Positions 6,669 to 16,001 of a DNA stretch of 42,994 bases are shown here, one piece after another. The notes beneath the pieces were generated by a model. The model was given only the letters and a program-made list of their open reading frames with translations, searched no databases and was not told the DNA's origin. The translations under genes and the position numbers were made by a program. Origin of the DNA: a bacterium. GTDB lineage: Bacteria; Patescibacteriota; Minisyncoccia; Phycocordibacterales; UBA918. The DNA lies in the NCBI GenBank assembly GCA_027487145.1, contig JAIYEC010000069.1:1-42994 (forward strand). The letters run 5' to 3'. The stretch's first letter is position 1. Every line of letters begins with the position of its first letter.

Positions 6669-9600
6669 ATGAAATACGTTCTCGGTTTACAGAAGTGGCA
6701 TAACATACTCATTTTGATGATTGTGAGCGTATTCATCTTTAATCAAGGTGAATTATTTCAGTTACGAAACTTCAGTAAATCAATTGCGCCACTACCAAAA
6801 ACTGCCGAGGCCACGTATCAGTTTGCTCCAACCGGTGGGGTAATCGTCACTGGTACAAATCCACCTATATTGGGAGCAACCGCCCCAAATGCTGAAGGGG
6901 TGAATATGGGAGATTGGCGCGGAGCAGCAGCAGACGACAATCTCCACTTTGGTATTACCTCAACTACGGGTGGGTACAATGCCTATCTTGATATGGCTGG
7001 GTTTGAACTTAACAATGCCAACGCAATTATTATTCAAACCGAATTTGACTTAGACGTTACTGCGCCAAACACGCTTATTCAAATCTGTGACTGGGTCTCT
7101 AATGTCGGGGTCCATAATGCAGCTGATGCACAGTGTTCAAACGGCGGGTGGCGAAATTTAAATCTTAATGATGTTGTGCTGGCGCCAACAACCGCTACAA
7201 CATATTCTTGGCAAATTTATAATGGCTATTGGGATACCAGCGCAACAGCACCTATTGATACTCCTCTCACAAACTTCTTAAACGGCGGATCAGTTCGAAT
7301 TCGGTTTTTTTCGACCACAAACACAACCTCAATCGTTAATATCGACTTCCTTCGAGCGTTTGCGGTAGTGAATCCAGTTTACTATGCCTCAGGAGTGACT
7401 CAGCTTTCGGGAGGAACCCCAACGGGAAACTACACACTTGCTACAGTTGGCGGTGTGACTCAGACAGGGTCTGATGATGTACGTTTTGCCGTACCAGGTA
7501 CTGCCGGGTCTATCTCGGACTTCTACTTCTCATTTGATGACGTTCGCACGTACACTGGGGCAAATACTATTTTAGTGCGGGCGGAATACTCATGTAGTGC
7601 GGTTGGTATTAATCATCGACCAAAAATTTATAACTTCACCACGGCTTCATGGGAAGATCTCACAACTGCGTCAATTATATGTGCGGGGGTTGATGCCACC
7701 AACGCCTGGGCAAAAAATAATGTGACAATTGGGGATTACGTACAAAACGGTGAAATTAGAGTGGGGTGGTACGGTCTTGCTAATGGTACGCAAGCAATCC
7801 AGCTTGATTTTATATACGTCATGATTGGGACGACCAATACTGATGCTGGAGCTGGTGCTGCAGAAATTAGTTTCGGTTCGGTCTCAGCGGGAACTGTCAC
7901 AAACACCCGTACGCTTGATATGACTGGTACCGCTAGTACTTGGAATATTCTCTCGGCTGATGAGTCTAACACACAAGCATTTGCCAGTTATGCTAACGAT
8001 ACTGACAACGACACTGTGGTTGAGGAAGCGAGTGCTGCCAATATTGATTTTTCAGTTACCGTTCCTGATAATGTTGCACCAACCGGTGTATTTTTTGCCA
8101 GTCGACATATGGCTGGTACTGCTGGTAACGTCCAGGTTGGGATTTACGACTACGGTGGGCTTACTGGAACCCAAGGGGGATGGTCTGCCGTTGGGGCTGT
8201 TGGAGCGACAACCCTCACATACACAGATAACATTGTCGCTAATACGGTGGCTTCAGGAGGTGCTGCGGGCTGGAATACTAACCCTGAAGACCACGTTGAT
8301 ACCAGAAACAACCTCATGAACCTACGGCTCCGCACTTCCTCGGCTGGAGCAACTACTAACAACTCTATTGCTCAGTGGGACTTTGCCATGGTGAGCCTCC
8401 AGTGGGTTGAAGATGGTAACTATCCCGCCAAAACCTATCAATATGCGCCTACCGGTGGCGCAATCGTGACCGGTTCAAACCCAGCCATTTTGGGTGCAAC
8501 AAATCCGGCGACTGAAGGGGTTAATATGGGTGACTGGCGCGGTGCAATTGCACCGGACAACCTTCACTTCGGCATCACGTCAACCGTCAGTGGCTATAAT
8601 GCCTATCTTGATTTGGCCGGGGTAGCTCTTAATGGAGCGAATCAGTTTATTATCCAAACTACCTTTGACGTTGACCCTACGACCCCAAACACACTCGTCC
8701 AAATCTGTGACTGGGTCTCCAGCACAGGAGTGAATAACGCAGCCGACGCACAGTGTACCACCGGCGGTTGGCGGAATCTGAATCTCAATGACGCGGCGGC
8801 TGTCCCGGCAACCCCAACTGCATATTCATGGCACATTTATAATGGCTACTGGAACACCAGCGCAACTGCGCCGATAAATACACCACTGACTAATTTTGTG
8901 AATAATGGATTAGTTCGGATTAGATACTTTTCTACGACTAATACCACTTCAGTAGTGAATATCGACCACTTGCGCCTCTTTGCGGTTGTGAATCCGGTGT
9001 ACGGTCCATCAAGTGCAACGCAGATTAGCGGGGGAGCAATAGTGGGTGATTATTCTCAAGCCAATTTTGGTGGGGCTGGTCAAACAGGGTCTGATGATGC
9101 CCGTTTTAGTGTTCCAGGTACAGCGGGTGCGATATCAGATTTCTACTTCTCATTTGATGAGGTAAAGACGTATACCGGGGCAAATACCATTTTAGTGCGG
9201 GCAGAATACTCGTGCAGCGCCGTCGGTATCAACCACACTCCTAAAATATTTAATTTCACATCAGGCTTATGGGAAAACCTAGCTGCAGCTTCAATCGCTT
9301 GCTCAGCCACCGATGTTACCAATGCGTGGGCTAAGAACAACATCACTATGTCTGACTATGTCTCAAATGGTGAGATTCGAGTAGGGTGGTTTGGTTCGGC
9401 CAATAACGTTCTTCAGCTACGGATTGATACGATTTATATCATGATTGGTACCACCAATACTGACGGCACAGGAAATATTACCTTTGGTTCAAACTCGGCA
9501 GGAACAGTTGCTAATACCCGTACGCTTGATATGACCGGTACAGCGAGCACGTGGAATATTCTCTCGGCTGATGAGTCCAACACACAGGCTTTCGCATTTT

Positions 9601-10526
9601 GGGGAAATGATAACGACAATGATGCGACAGTAGAAGAAGCCAGTTCAGCCAATATGGATTTTTCAGTTACTGTCCCACAAAATACGTTTCCGACCGGAGT
9701 ATTTTTTGCTTCGCGACATATGTCAGGTATTGGAGGGACAGTTACACCAGCGGTGAGAGATTATGGAGGGCTTATCGGTACGGTTGGAGGCTGGTCTGCT
9801 GTAGGTGTTGGTGGAACAACCGCGCTGACATACTCTGACAATATTACTGCTAATACCATCAACTCAGGTGGCTCAGCTGGCTGGAATACCAACCCAGAGG
9901 ATCATTTTGATACTGTAAATAATGAGATGAATATGAAATTACGCACCAGCATTTCATCAACACCAACAACTAATAACGCTATTGCACAATGGGATTTTGC
10001 GATGGTGAGCTTCCAGTGGATTGAGGTTCCCAAAGTTCAAAAGCTAACCTTTTCAATTTCAGATAATACCATCGGGTTTGGACCAGTTGGTTCAGCTGCG
10101 GCGAGGTACGCCACAGGAGATACACTAGGTAGTGCAACTGATGCCGCAAACGCGCATACTATTAGTGCGTCCACAAACGCTGATAGTGGGTACACCATCA
10201 CCCTTAATGGGGCGACTTTAACCTGTGCAGCGTGTGCTGGGGCTACCATTTCGGAGATTGGCGGAACCGCCGTCGCTTCAAGCGTGGGGACTGAACAATT
10301 TGGTCTTAGAGGGATAGTCGTGAGTGGGAACGGAACTATCAGTTCTCCGTATAACGGTGCAAACTGGGCGCTTGATACAGCCGCTTTCCCGGACACGTTT
10401 GCTATTGGTGCAGGGGATGCTGTAACGACTGTCTTTGGGATACATTATCTAGCAAATACGAGCGCCAGCACTGAATCAGGTCAGTACAGTGCAAATCTGA
10501 CATACATCATTACGGCATCGTATTAG
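6669..10526 (+). CDS. Giant repeat-containing surface protein (1285 residues)
   Basis: The product has an N-terminal membrane segment (about residues 12-30), then two tandem copies of about 540 residues (50-589 and 590-1120) and a C-terminal domain (1121-1285). Each copy starts YQFAPTGG or YQYAPTGG and holds three beta-rich parts, including NMGDWRG, ICDWVS and LDMTGTASTWNILSADES. The C-terminal domain is homologous to that of the next gene; both carry SLTFSIS/KLTFSIS-type starts, a CxxC pair (LTCAAC), SSVGTEQFG and YNGAN. The protein is predicted to be extracytoplasmic, possibly a stalk or adhesin. The ATG at 6669 was chosen because upstream in-frame codons overlap the preceding gene. No matching family is known to me. 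Confidence 0.85.
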   Translation: MKYVLGLQKWHNILILMIVSVFIFNQGELFQLRNFSKSIAPLPKTAEATYQFAPTGGVIVTGTNPPILGATAPNAEGVNMGDWRGAAADDNLHFGITSTTGGYNAYLDMAGFELNNANAIIIQTEFDLDVTAPNTLIQICDWVSNVGVHNAADAQCSNGGWRNLNLNDVVLAPTTATTYSWQIYNGYWDTSATAPIDTPLTNFLNGGSVRIRFFSTTNTTSIVNIDFLRAFAVVNPVYYASGVTQLSGGTPTGNYTLATVGGVTQTGSDDVRFAVPGTAGSISDFYFSFDDVRTYTGANTILVRAEYSCSAVGINHRPKIYNFTTASWEDLTTASIICAGVDATNAWAKNNVTIGDYVQNGEIRVGWYGLANGTQAIQLDFIYVMIGTTNTDAGAGAAEISFGSVSAGTVTNTRTLDMTGTASTWNILSADESNTQAFASYANDTDNDTVVEEASAANIDFSVTVPDNVAPTGVFFASRHMAGTAGNVQVGIYDYGGLTGTQGGWSAVGAVGATTLTYTDNIVANTVASGGAAGWNTNPEDHVDTRNNLMNLRLRTSSAGATTNNSIAQWDFAMVSLQWVEDGNYPAKTYQYAPTGGAIVTGSNPAILGATNPATEGVNMGDWRGAIAPDNLHFGITSTVSGYNAYLDLAGVALNGANQFIIQTTFDVDPTTPNTLVQICDWVSSTGVNNAADAQCTTGGWRNLNLNDAAAVPATPTAYSWHIYNGYWNTSATAPINTPLTNFVNNGLVRIRYFSTTNTTSVVNIDHLRLFAVVNPVYGPSSATQISGGAIVGDYSQANFGGAGQTGSDDARFSVPGTAGAISDFYFSFDEVKTYTGANTILVRAEYSCSAVGINHTPKIFNFTSGLWENLAAASIACSATDVTNAWAKNNITMSDYVSNGEIRVGWFGSANNVLQLRIDTIYIMIGTTNTDGTGNITFGSNSAGTVANTRTLDMTGTASTWNILSADESNTQAFAFWGNDNDNDATVEEASSANMDFSVTVPQNTFPTGVFFASRHMSGIGGTVTPAVRDYGGLIGTVGGWSAVGVGGTTALTYSDNITANTINSGGSAGWNTNPEDHFDTVNNEMNMKLRTSISSTPTTNNAIAQWDFAMVSFQWIEVPKVQKLTFSISDNTIGFGPVGSAAARYATGDTLGSATDAANAHTISASTNADSGYTITLNGATLTCAACAGATISEIGGTAVASSVGTEQFGLRGIVVSGNGTISSPYNGANWALDTAAFPDTFAIGAGDAVTTVFGIHYLANTSASTESGQYSANLTYIITASY
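6816..8435 (+). repeat. First copy of an internal tandem duplication
   Basis: This stretch encodes residues 50-589 of the giant surface protein. It aligns along its whole length with 8436-10028, including near-identical runs such as the one encoding TRTLDMTGTASTWNILSA. Divergence is spread evenly, so the duplication is not very recent. Confidence 0.9.
8436..10028 (+). repeat. Second copy of an internal tandem duplication
   Basis: This stretch encodes residues 590-1120 and follows the first copy without a linker. The cysteines (ICDWVS, AQCTTGG, AEYSCSAVG, ACSAT) are kept at matching places in both copies, consistent with disulfides outside the cell. Confidence 0.9.
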
Positions 10527-10644
10527 AGAGTAATGTAATAGTTTTCCCCATGTTCTCCACAGAGTTGTACATAAAAATAAGTGTTAACGAGATAGAATAT
10601 ACGTATCTCCGTGAGAGATGCTATTAGCCATATTTATTTGTACA

Positions 10645-11748
10645 ATGTTAACCAAAACCTTATATAAAAAAAGCACAGCGCTACTTGTTGCTTTCGCTTT
10701 AACGCTTGGATCGCTCTTATCATTCAATGCTGCCAATGCTGCACCACTTATAAACGTCTCAGATACTCTCAGTACGGTAAACACGAGTACTGCAGCTGAC
10801 CATACAATCGTATTCCGTACTCCAACGGGAGCGGCTGATACATCTGATACCATCACTATTACATTCCCAGCTGGGTTTACTATGAACTCAATTGCGTTTG
10901 ATGACGTCGACCTTGAATGGTCAGCCGGTGGTCAGTCTAACTGTACCGCTCCGTCATATTCAAACAGTGCTACTATCGCTGCATCACCAGCTTCAGGCAC
11001 CTGGGGAGCTGCGTTAGCAGGACAAGTACTTACACTTACTGCCCCGTCTGCTGCGTTTGCAACTACTATCGCAGCTAACGCTTGTGTACGTATTGAACTT
11101 GGATTTAATGCCACTACTGGTTCAACCGGAAATACTCGTATTACTAACCCAGCAACTGCTAACAGTTATGCAATTGATGTTGCTGGTCTCTTTAGTGACA
11201 CAGGAAGCGCGCTCGTAAATATCATTCCTGATGACTCAGTTGATATTGCTGCAACTGTAGCTCAATCTCTCACATTTTCTATCTCAGACACTGCTATTGG
11301 TTTTGGTAACCTCAACTCAGCGGCAGCCCGCTTTGCGACTGGAGACGCTACAGGATCGGGTACTGAAGTTGGTGCGCACGACTTAGTAGTAGGTACTAAC
11401 GCATCAAACGGATATACATTGACAGCCACTGGAACAACACTTACTTGTAGTGGTTGTGGAGGGGCAACAGTCACAGGAATCGGTGCGACTGCTGCAGCGT
11501 CAAGTGTTGGTACTGAGCAGTTTGGTATGCGCTTTACCGCTACTGGTGGAACCGGTACGGTTTCCGCACCATATAACGGAGCTAACTTTGCTTTTGACTC
11601 AGCAGCATTTCCAGATCAAATTGCATCAGCGGCTGGTTCAAGTGCTAACACCACCTACTCAGCTCGATATCTTGCAAACATTGCAGCTAACACTGAGGCA
11701 GGTGCCTATTCGGCCACTCTCACGTACGTAGCCACAGCCAATTTCTAA
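10645..11748 (+). CDS. Secreted protein with WxL-like C-terminal domain
   Basis: The 367-residue product has a signal peptide (KKSTALLVAFALTLGSLL, cleavage near NAANA). Its N-terminal beta-rich domain (TSDTITITFPAGF) contains two Cys. The C-terminal domain (about residues 205-367) is homologous to the end of the 1285-residue protein: LTFSISDTAIGFG, TLTCSGCGGA, SVGTEQFGMRF and YSATLTYVATANF. The layout of that domain recalls the WxL domain of Gram-positive bacteria but lacks the W-x-L motif, so this link is tentative. An in-frame ATG at 10618 would add hydrophobic residues before the charged n-region, so 10645 is preferred. The high Ala/Thr content suggests an abundant surface protein. Confidence 0.82.
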   Translation: MLTKTLYKKSTALLVAFALTLGSLLSFNAANAAPLINVSDTLSTVNTSTAADHTIVFRTPTGAADTSDTITITFPAGFTMNSIAFDDVDLEWSAGGQSNCTAPSYSNSATIAASPASGTWGAALAGQVLTLTAPSAAFATTIAANACVRIELGFNATTGSTGNTRITNPATANSYAIDVAGLFSDTGSALVNIIPDDSVDIAATVAQSLTFSISDTAIGFGNLNSAAARFATGDATGSGTEVGAHDLVVGTNASNGYTLTATGTTLTCSGCGGATVTGIGATAAASSVGTEQFGMRFTATGGTGTVSAPYNGANFAFDSAAFPDQIASAAGSSANTTYSARYLANIAANTEAGAYSATLTYVATANF

Positions 11749-11760
11749 TTTTAGAATCCG

Positions 11761-11769
11761 TGCTATTAT
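11761..11769 (+). promoter_or_regulatory. Extended -10 of the DUF916-like gene
   Basis: TGC plus TATTAT forms an extended -10 that ends 8 nt before the ATG at 11778. Transcription would begin on or next to the start codon. Confidence 0.65.
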
Positions 11770-11777
11770 AGTCTCAT

Positions 11778-12731
11778 ATGAGCCGACACATTCTGGTAAA
11801 AAGTCTCCTAATCGTACTATTCTTTTTACCAATCAGTGCGTCGGCTCTTACTATTTCACCGACAAAAATTGAAGTAGCTGGTGATCCCGGGCAAGAGTTA
11901 ATTGGTGAAATCGAAGTGTTCAACGAAGAGTCAGAAGACAAGACCTTTTACAGTTCGTTTGAAAACTTCGAACCACGAGGGGAGACTGGTTCACCATACT
12001 TTGTTGGTGGCGGGTCTGGTCTTGCTTCATGGATGAGAACTCAAGAATCGTTTACCTTAAAACCTGGAGAAAAGTTCACTATTCCATACTCAATCAAGAT
12101 CCCAGAATCCGCCACCGCAGGGGGCTACTTTGCAGCGATATTCTTTGGTACGCAACCACCAGCAACCGGTGAGGGTAGTGAGGTTGCTATCGGTGGAAAA
12201 GTTGGCACACTCGTGTTATTAAGAGTCAATGGAGATATTGCTGAAAGCGGTGGCGTGCTTGATTTCATGACCGCATCTAGCAGTCGCTTTTACACCGGGT
12301 TACCAGTGAACTTTTCATATCGTTTTAATAACACTGGGGCTGACCGAGTGGTTCCTAAGGGTGAAGTTACCATCAAGAATATGCTTGGTATGAACTCAGG
12401 AGCTTTACTTATTAACAAAAATGAAGGGAGTGTACTTCCAAACAGTGTTCGAAAATTTGAGCTCGTGTGGGCAGAGGATAAACCAGTAGCCGAAGACGCG
12501 TCATTTTTTGCTATTGCCGGGTACCAATTAACGAATTTTAGATTTGGATTATATCGGGCAGTGCTCGAGGCATCATGGGGAGAAACAACACAACGAGCAA
12601 CAGCTTCAACATGGTTTGTAGTAGTGCCGTGGCAACTACTGAGTATCTTACTCGTGCTTGGATTGGTTATGCGATTTGGCTTAGGTTTTTACAATCGGGC
12701 GATTATTGCTCGAGCAGCAAAATCTAAATAA
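11778..12731 (+). CDS. DUF916/WxLIP-like membrane-anchored surface protein
   Basis: The 317-residue product has a signal peptide (LLIVLFFLPISASA). Its first Ig-like domain (about 24-150) begins LTISPTKIEVAGDPGQ and ends with PESATAGGYFAAIFFG. A second Ig-like domain (about 165-270) follows, then a C-terminal membrane segment (about 283-303) with a basic tail. This order (PGQ motif, GGYFAAIFF, second beta domain, C-terminal anchor) is that of DUF916 proteins, which in Firmicutes bind WxL proteins on the cell wall. It lies directly after a gene with a WxL-like domain. Its stop codon overlaps the start of the next gene (TAATG), which implies translational coupling. Confidence 0.8.
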   Translation: MSRHILVKSLLIVLFFLPISASALTISPTKIEVAGDPGQELIGEIEVFNEESEDKTFYSSFENFEPRGETGSPYFVGGGSGLASWMRTQESFTLKPGEKFTIPYSIKIPESATAGGYFAAIFFGTQPPATGEGSEVAIGGKVGTLVLLRVNGDIAESGGVLDFMTASSSRFYTGLPVNFSYRFNNTGADRVVPKGEVTIKNMLGMNSGALLINKNEGSVLPNSVRKFELVWAEDKPVAEDASFFAIAGYQLTNFRFGLYRAVLEASWGETTQRATASTWFVVVPWQLLSILLVLGLVMRFGLGFYNRAIIARAAKSK

Positions 12732-13744
12732 TGCCCTTATTTAAAATCACACTACTTTTTGGATGTCTGGTACTAGGGAGCAATATAGCTCTCGCTACGT
12801 CTTATACTGTAGACATCGTGGCCCGTGTACCGGGCTGTGGAGACGCCATACTTCAAGTAGGGGAAGAATGTGATGGGACTAATCTTGGTGGTGCCAGCTG
12901 TGAGACGATAGGATTTGATGCTGGAGCGCTTAGTTGTTCGAGTGCTTGTACATTTTTAACCAATAGTTGCGTATTAGCTCCGCCTAGTTCAGGTGGTGGA
13001 ACAAGAGTGGTGAAAGAATCAGAAAATAGTCCTCTCCCAGAGACTAATGTTGTTGTGTCTGGACTAGCTCCACCGGGTATGAACGTCTCACTTCTTAAAG
13101 ACGGAAAAAGAGTTGCTACTGTACCGGCAAAAGATGATGGTACGTTTCAAATTACCATCTCAGGTCTTTCTGGCGGCGTCTATCGAATGCAGGTGGTTGG
13201 GACTTTGGTTGGTCTTGGTGTGTCACGGAGTGATGTGTTTCCGGTACAGGTTTTAAAAGATGCTACTACAAAAATATCTGAAGTAGTATTACCCCCCAGT
13301 CTTGTGGTGGAAAAGCAAGACACTAACTACAGTATTCTTGGGGTGACATACCCAGAATCAACCGTATCTTTGTACGTAAAAAGTTCTTTCATACGTAGCG
13401 TGGTTGCAGATCAGCTGGGGGTGTATCGTTTTCTAATTCCAATAACGACTGGTAATTCTGGAGCCGATGTCTACGTTGTAGCCATGATACCGTCAGTATC
13501 GACAACCTATAAAAGTATTACCGCAATACTACCAGCATTAAACGAAGCCACTAAACCACAGTCAGATGGTGGTTGTATTCTTCTCGGAGATATAAATGCT
13601 GACTGTCGCGTAGACGCTGTCGATTTCTTTGTTAGTCGTTGGCAATTTGTGAGAGACCTTTTTAGTACAAGATTTGATTTTAATGATGATGGATTTGTTG
13701 ATTTGGTAGATTTCAGTATCATTGCATTTAATTGGACTGGATAA
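12731..13744 (+). CDS. Secreted protein with Cys-rich repeat, Ig-like domains and C-terminal dockerin
   Basis: The 337-residue product has a signal peptide (LFGCLVLGSNIALA). A Cys-rich module resembling the DUF4215 repeat follows (CGDAILQVGEECDGTN with CSSACTFLTNSC), then two Ig-like beta domains. The C-terminal part is a type I dockerin (about residues 285-337). Its two calcium-binding loops are GDINADCRVDAVDF and FDFNDDGFVDLVDF, with Asp/Asn at positions 1, 3, 5 and 12 of each loop. Dockerins bind cohesins, and the next gene encodes a cohesin-like protein 2 nt downstream. No catalytic domain is visible, so a structural role is more likely than polysaccharide breakdown. Confidence 0.87.
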   Translation: MPLFKITLLFGCLVLGSNIALATSYTVDIVARVPGCGDAILQVGEECDGTNLGGASCETIGFDAGALSCSSACTFLTNSCVLAPPSSGGGTRVVKESENSPLPETNVVVSGLAPPGMNVSLLKDGKRVATVPAKDDGTFQITISGLSGGVYRMQVVGTLVGLGVSRSDVFPVQVLKDATTKISEVVLPPSLVVEKQDTNYSILGVTYPESTVSLYVKSSFIRSVVADQLGVYRFLIPITTGNSGADVYVVAMIPSVSTTYKSITAILPALNEATKPQSDGGCILLGDINADCRVDAVDFFVSRWQFVRDLFSTRFDFNDDGFVDLVDFSIIAFNWTG

Positions 13745-13745
13745 T

Positions 13746-14645
13746 ATGAAATACGTACCCATTTGTCTTTTCATACTCAGTCTCATGGTGCCAAGTTTCT
13801 TACTAGCAGCAGAGATTCGCCTTGTGCCAACTGAGATTCCAGTCAGCGTACAGCAGACTGTTGGTGTGGCTGTGAAGTTAGACCTGGCTTCTGTAGCAGC
13901 TAACGCATTTGAATTAAAAGTAGAGTTTGATGACTCAAAGCTCATATACCAATATGCGACAGACGCTACTGCTGTAACCTCATTCTGGATTCAGTATCCG
14001 TACCTCTGTGAACCTGGCGTACTCTGTTTCTCGGGGTTGATTCCAGGTGGCTTTTCTGGTCTTGATCAAGAGTTAGTCATTCTCTACTTTACCCCAAAAG
14101 AATCGGGAGCAACTGCTCTTTTAACGAAAGATATGCGAGTGCTAGCGCATGATGGTAAAGGGACAGAAATTCCAGTTACCACTACTCCGCAAGAAATAGC
14201 TATACAAGAATCTGCTTCTATCCCAGAAGTGCAACAGCCTATTTCTGATAGTGAACCACCTGAACCATTTGTGCCATACATAGCTACTGACGAAGCCGTG
14301 GAAAACGGATCACAGGTACTCATCTTTGATACCAAAGATAAACAAAGCGGGGTAGCGTCATATTTTGTGAAAGAGTACTCATTGCCAGTGTTGCGATGGT
14401 TTACCCCATGGACGGCAGTAGAGAGTCCGTATGTTCTTGCCGACCAATCACGCAAAAGTACTATTGCAGTGAAAGCGGTTGACGTGTACGGAAATGAACG
14501 AATCGCCTATATCTATGCTGAAGAAGGATACATCTACCAAAATATTTTAGTCTCAGTATCTGTCACAGTCGTACTGCTAGTGCTTGGTTGGTACTTCAAA
14601 AGAAGGCGTCGACGGTATTCAGTTACTCAACTTGGAAGCGCGTAA
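13746..14645 (+). CDS. Membrane-anchored cohesin-domain protein
   Basis: The 299-residue product has a signal peptide (CLFILSLMVPSFLLAA), then a cohesin-like domain (about 23-145). That domain shows VSVQQTVGVAVKLDLAS, AFELKVEFDDSKLIY, CFSGLIPGGFSG and ELVILYFTPKESGATAL. After a Pro/Glu-rich linker (PISDSEPPEPF) and a second beta-rich domain comes a membrane segment (about 263-283) with an Arg-rich cytoplasmic tail. It sits immediately after a dockerin gene and is probably its anchoring partner on the cell surface. The 3' end overlaps the convergent ClC gene by 19 bp. The ATG at 13746 avoids overlap with the dockerin gene. Confidence 0.85.
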   Translation: MKYVPICLFILSLMVPSFLLAAEIRLVPTEIPVSVQQTVGVAVKLDLASVAANAFELKVEFDDSKLIYQYATDATAVTSFWIQYPYLCEPGVLCFSGLIPGGFSGLDQELVILYFTPKESGATALLTKDMRVLAHDGKGTEIPVTTTPQEIAIQESASIPEVQQPISDSEPPEPFVPYIATDEAVENGSQVLIFDTKDKQSGVASYFVKEYSLPVLRWFTPWTAVESPYVLADQSRKSTIAVKAVDVYGNERIAYIYAEEGYIYQNILVSVSVTVVLLVLGWYFKRRRRRYSVTQLGSA

Positions 14646-15901
14646 ATACTCTTGTGCTTAGTCTTTTTTGAGATAAGGACGGTAACAAAACAAACAAAGA
14701 GTAGGGCAGGTAACAGGGTATACCCACTAGTAATCTCAAACACAATAATGGCAGCTGTAAGTGGTGCCTGCGCGGCGGCAGCAAATACGGCAGCCATTCC
14801 AAGAATAATAATTGGTGTTCCTGATACGGTAAGACCCAGTATCGCAACGAGTTTGATGATAACAGTTCCTACCAACGCCCCAACCAAAAGTAGTGGTGCA
14901 AACACACCACCTGAACCACCAGAACCAAGGGTAATACCGGTGGCAATTATTTTAATACTGAGAATAAGCATAACGACTGTAAGTGAGAGATCAGTAATTG
15001 ATATAGTATCCACCATCAACGGGTAGGTAGCAGGTTCATGGATGTATGGCACGAGTAGTCCGATTACTCCAACGAGAAAACCACCGACAGCTGGCTTAAA
15101 AACGTGAGGCAGCGGTGCTTTTGCCCCCAGCAATTTACTAACTGAAAGAGATTTTGAGAACAGGATGGCGGCGATGGCAGCAACAAAAGCGACAATACCT
15201 ACAATAACGACAGACTCGACACTGTATAAGAAACGTGTGTCAGCTGAAAACCGTAAACCACTGTTATCAAAGAGGACAATTGATAAGAAATGGCTAACAA
15301 AAGCGGCAACAGCGACAATTAGAACGGTCTTAATACGTAGTTTGTGGCGGAGGATTTCTATGGTAAATAAAATACCCGCCAGAGGCGCGCCGAAGGTTCC
15401 GGCAATACCAGCGGCTGCTCCGGCTGCTAACAACAGCATGCGGTCCATTGGTTGGACTTTGAAAAATTGAGCAACGCTAGAACCAATCGTAGAACCAATC
15501 TGGATTACCGGACCTTCTCGTCCAGCCGAACCACCAGAACCAAGGGTGATAGCAGCGGTGATAATTTTTACGGGTGCGACAATTGGGCGAATGGTTCCTT
15601 TGCGGTGGGCTAGTGCCTCCATTACTTCAGGCACGCCCTCTCCTTCAGCTTCGCTTACCTTAGCCCATGTAAATATCAAGCCGACCAAGAGGCCACCGAC
15701 GGTAGGGATAAGTACGCGTTGCCACCACGGAATCGCTGTCAGTGTTTCTAAAAATGTAAGAGACCCATCATAACCGTAGAACAGTGAGGTAGAGGTATGA
15801 ATAAGCACATGGAATAGTTCGGCTCCGATTGCACCACCAAGACCAATAACCACCGCTAAGAGTAATAAACCAAATACGGTACCTTTTTGAAACCAATGCA
15901 T
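14627..15901 (-). CDS. ClC-family chloride channel or H+/Cl- antiporter
   Basis: The 424-residue membrane protein carries the ClC ion-pathway signatures: GSGGSAGREGP (anion-binding loop with GREGP), GTFGAPLAGILFTIE and GSGGSGGVFAPLLL. About ten hydrophobic helices are visible. A longer reading frame reaches 16009, but a TACAAT on the minus strand (15910-15915) ends 8 nt before the ATG at 15901. That ATG also starts the conserved region (MHWFQKGTVFG). Roles in ion balance or acid resistance are usual for the family. It is divergent from the glutaredoxin-like gene. Confidence 0.93.
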   Translation of the reverse strand: MHWFQKGTVFGLLLLAVVIGLGGAIGAELFHVLIHTSTSLFYGYDGSLTFLETLTAIPWWQRVLIPTVGGLLVGLIFTWAKVSEAEGEGVPEVMEALAHRKGTIRPIVAPVKIITAAITLGSGGSAGREGPVIQIGSTIGSSVAQFFKVQPMDRMLLLAAGAAAGIAGTFGAPLAGILFTIEILRHKLRIKTVLIVAVAAFVSHFLSIVLFDNSGLRFSADTRFLYSVESVVIVGIVAFVAAIAAILFSKSLSVSKLLGAKAPLPHVFKPAVGGFLVGVIGLLVPYIHEPATYPLMVDTISITDLSLTVVMLILSIKIIATGITLGSGGSGGVFAPLLLVGALVGTVIIKLVAILGLTVSGTPIIILGMAAVFAAAAQAPLTAAIIVFEITSGYTLLPALLFVCFVTVLISKKTKHKSIYALPS

Positions 15902-16001
15902 ATAGGAGTATTGTAGCCTTAAAAAGCCATAATTACCTCTGAAATAAACAATATCTGAATTCGTAGTATACTGTAGGTACCTTATCCATAATTGTTTACC
16001 T

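Noticed and set aside
6816..10028. Assembly artefact as the cause of the tandem repeat
   Set aside because: The two copies differ throughout by scattered substitutions, so they are not a duplicated read path.
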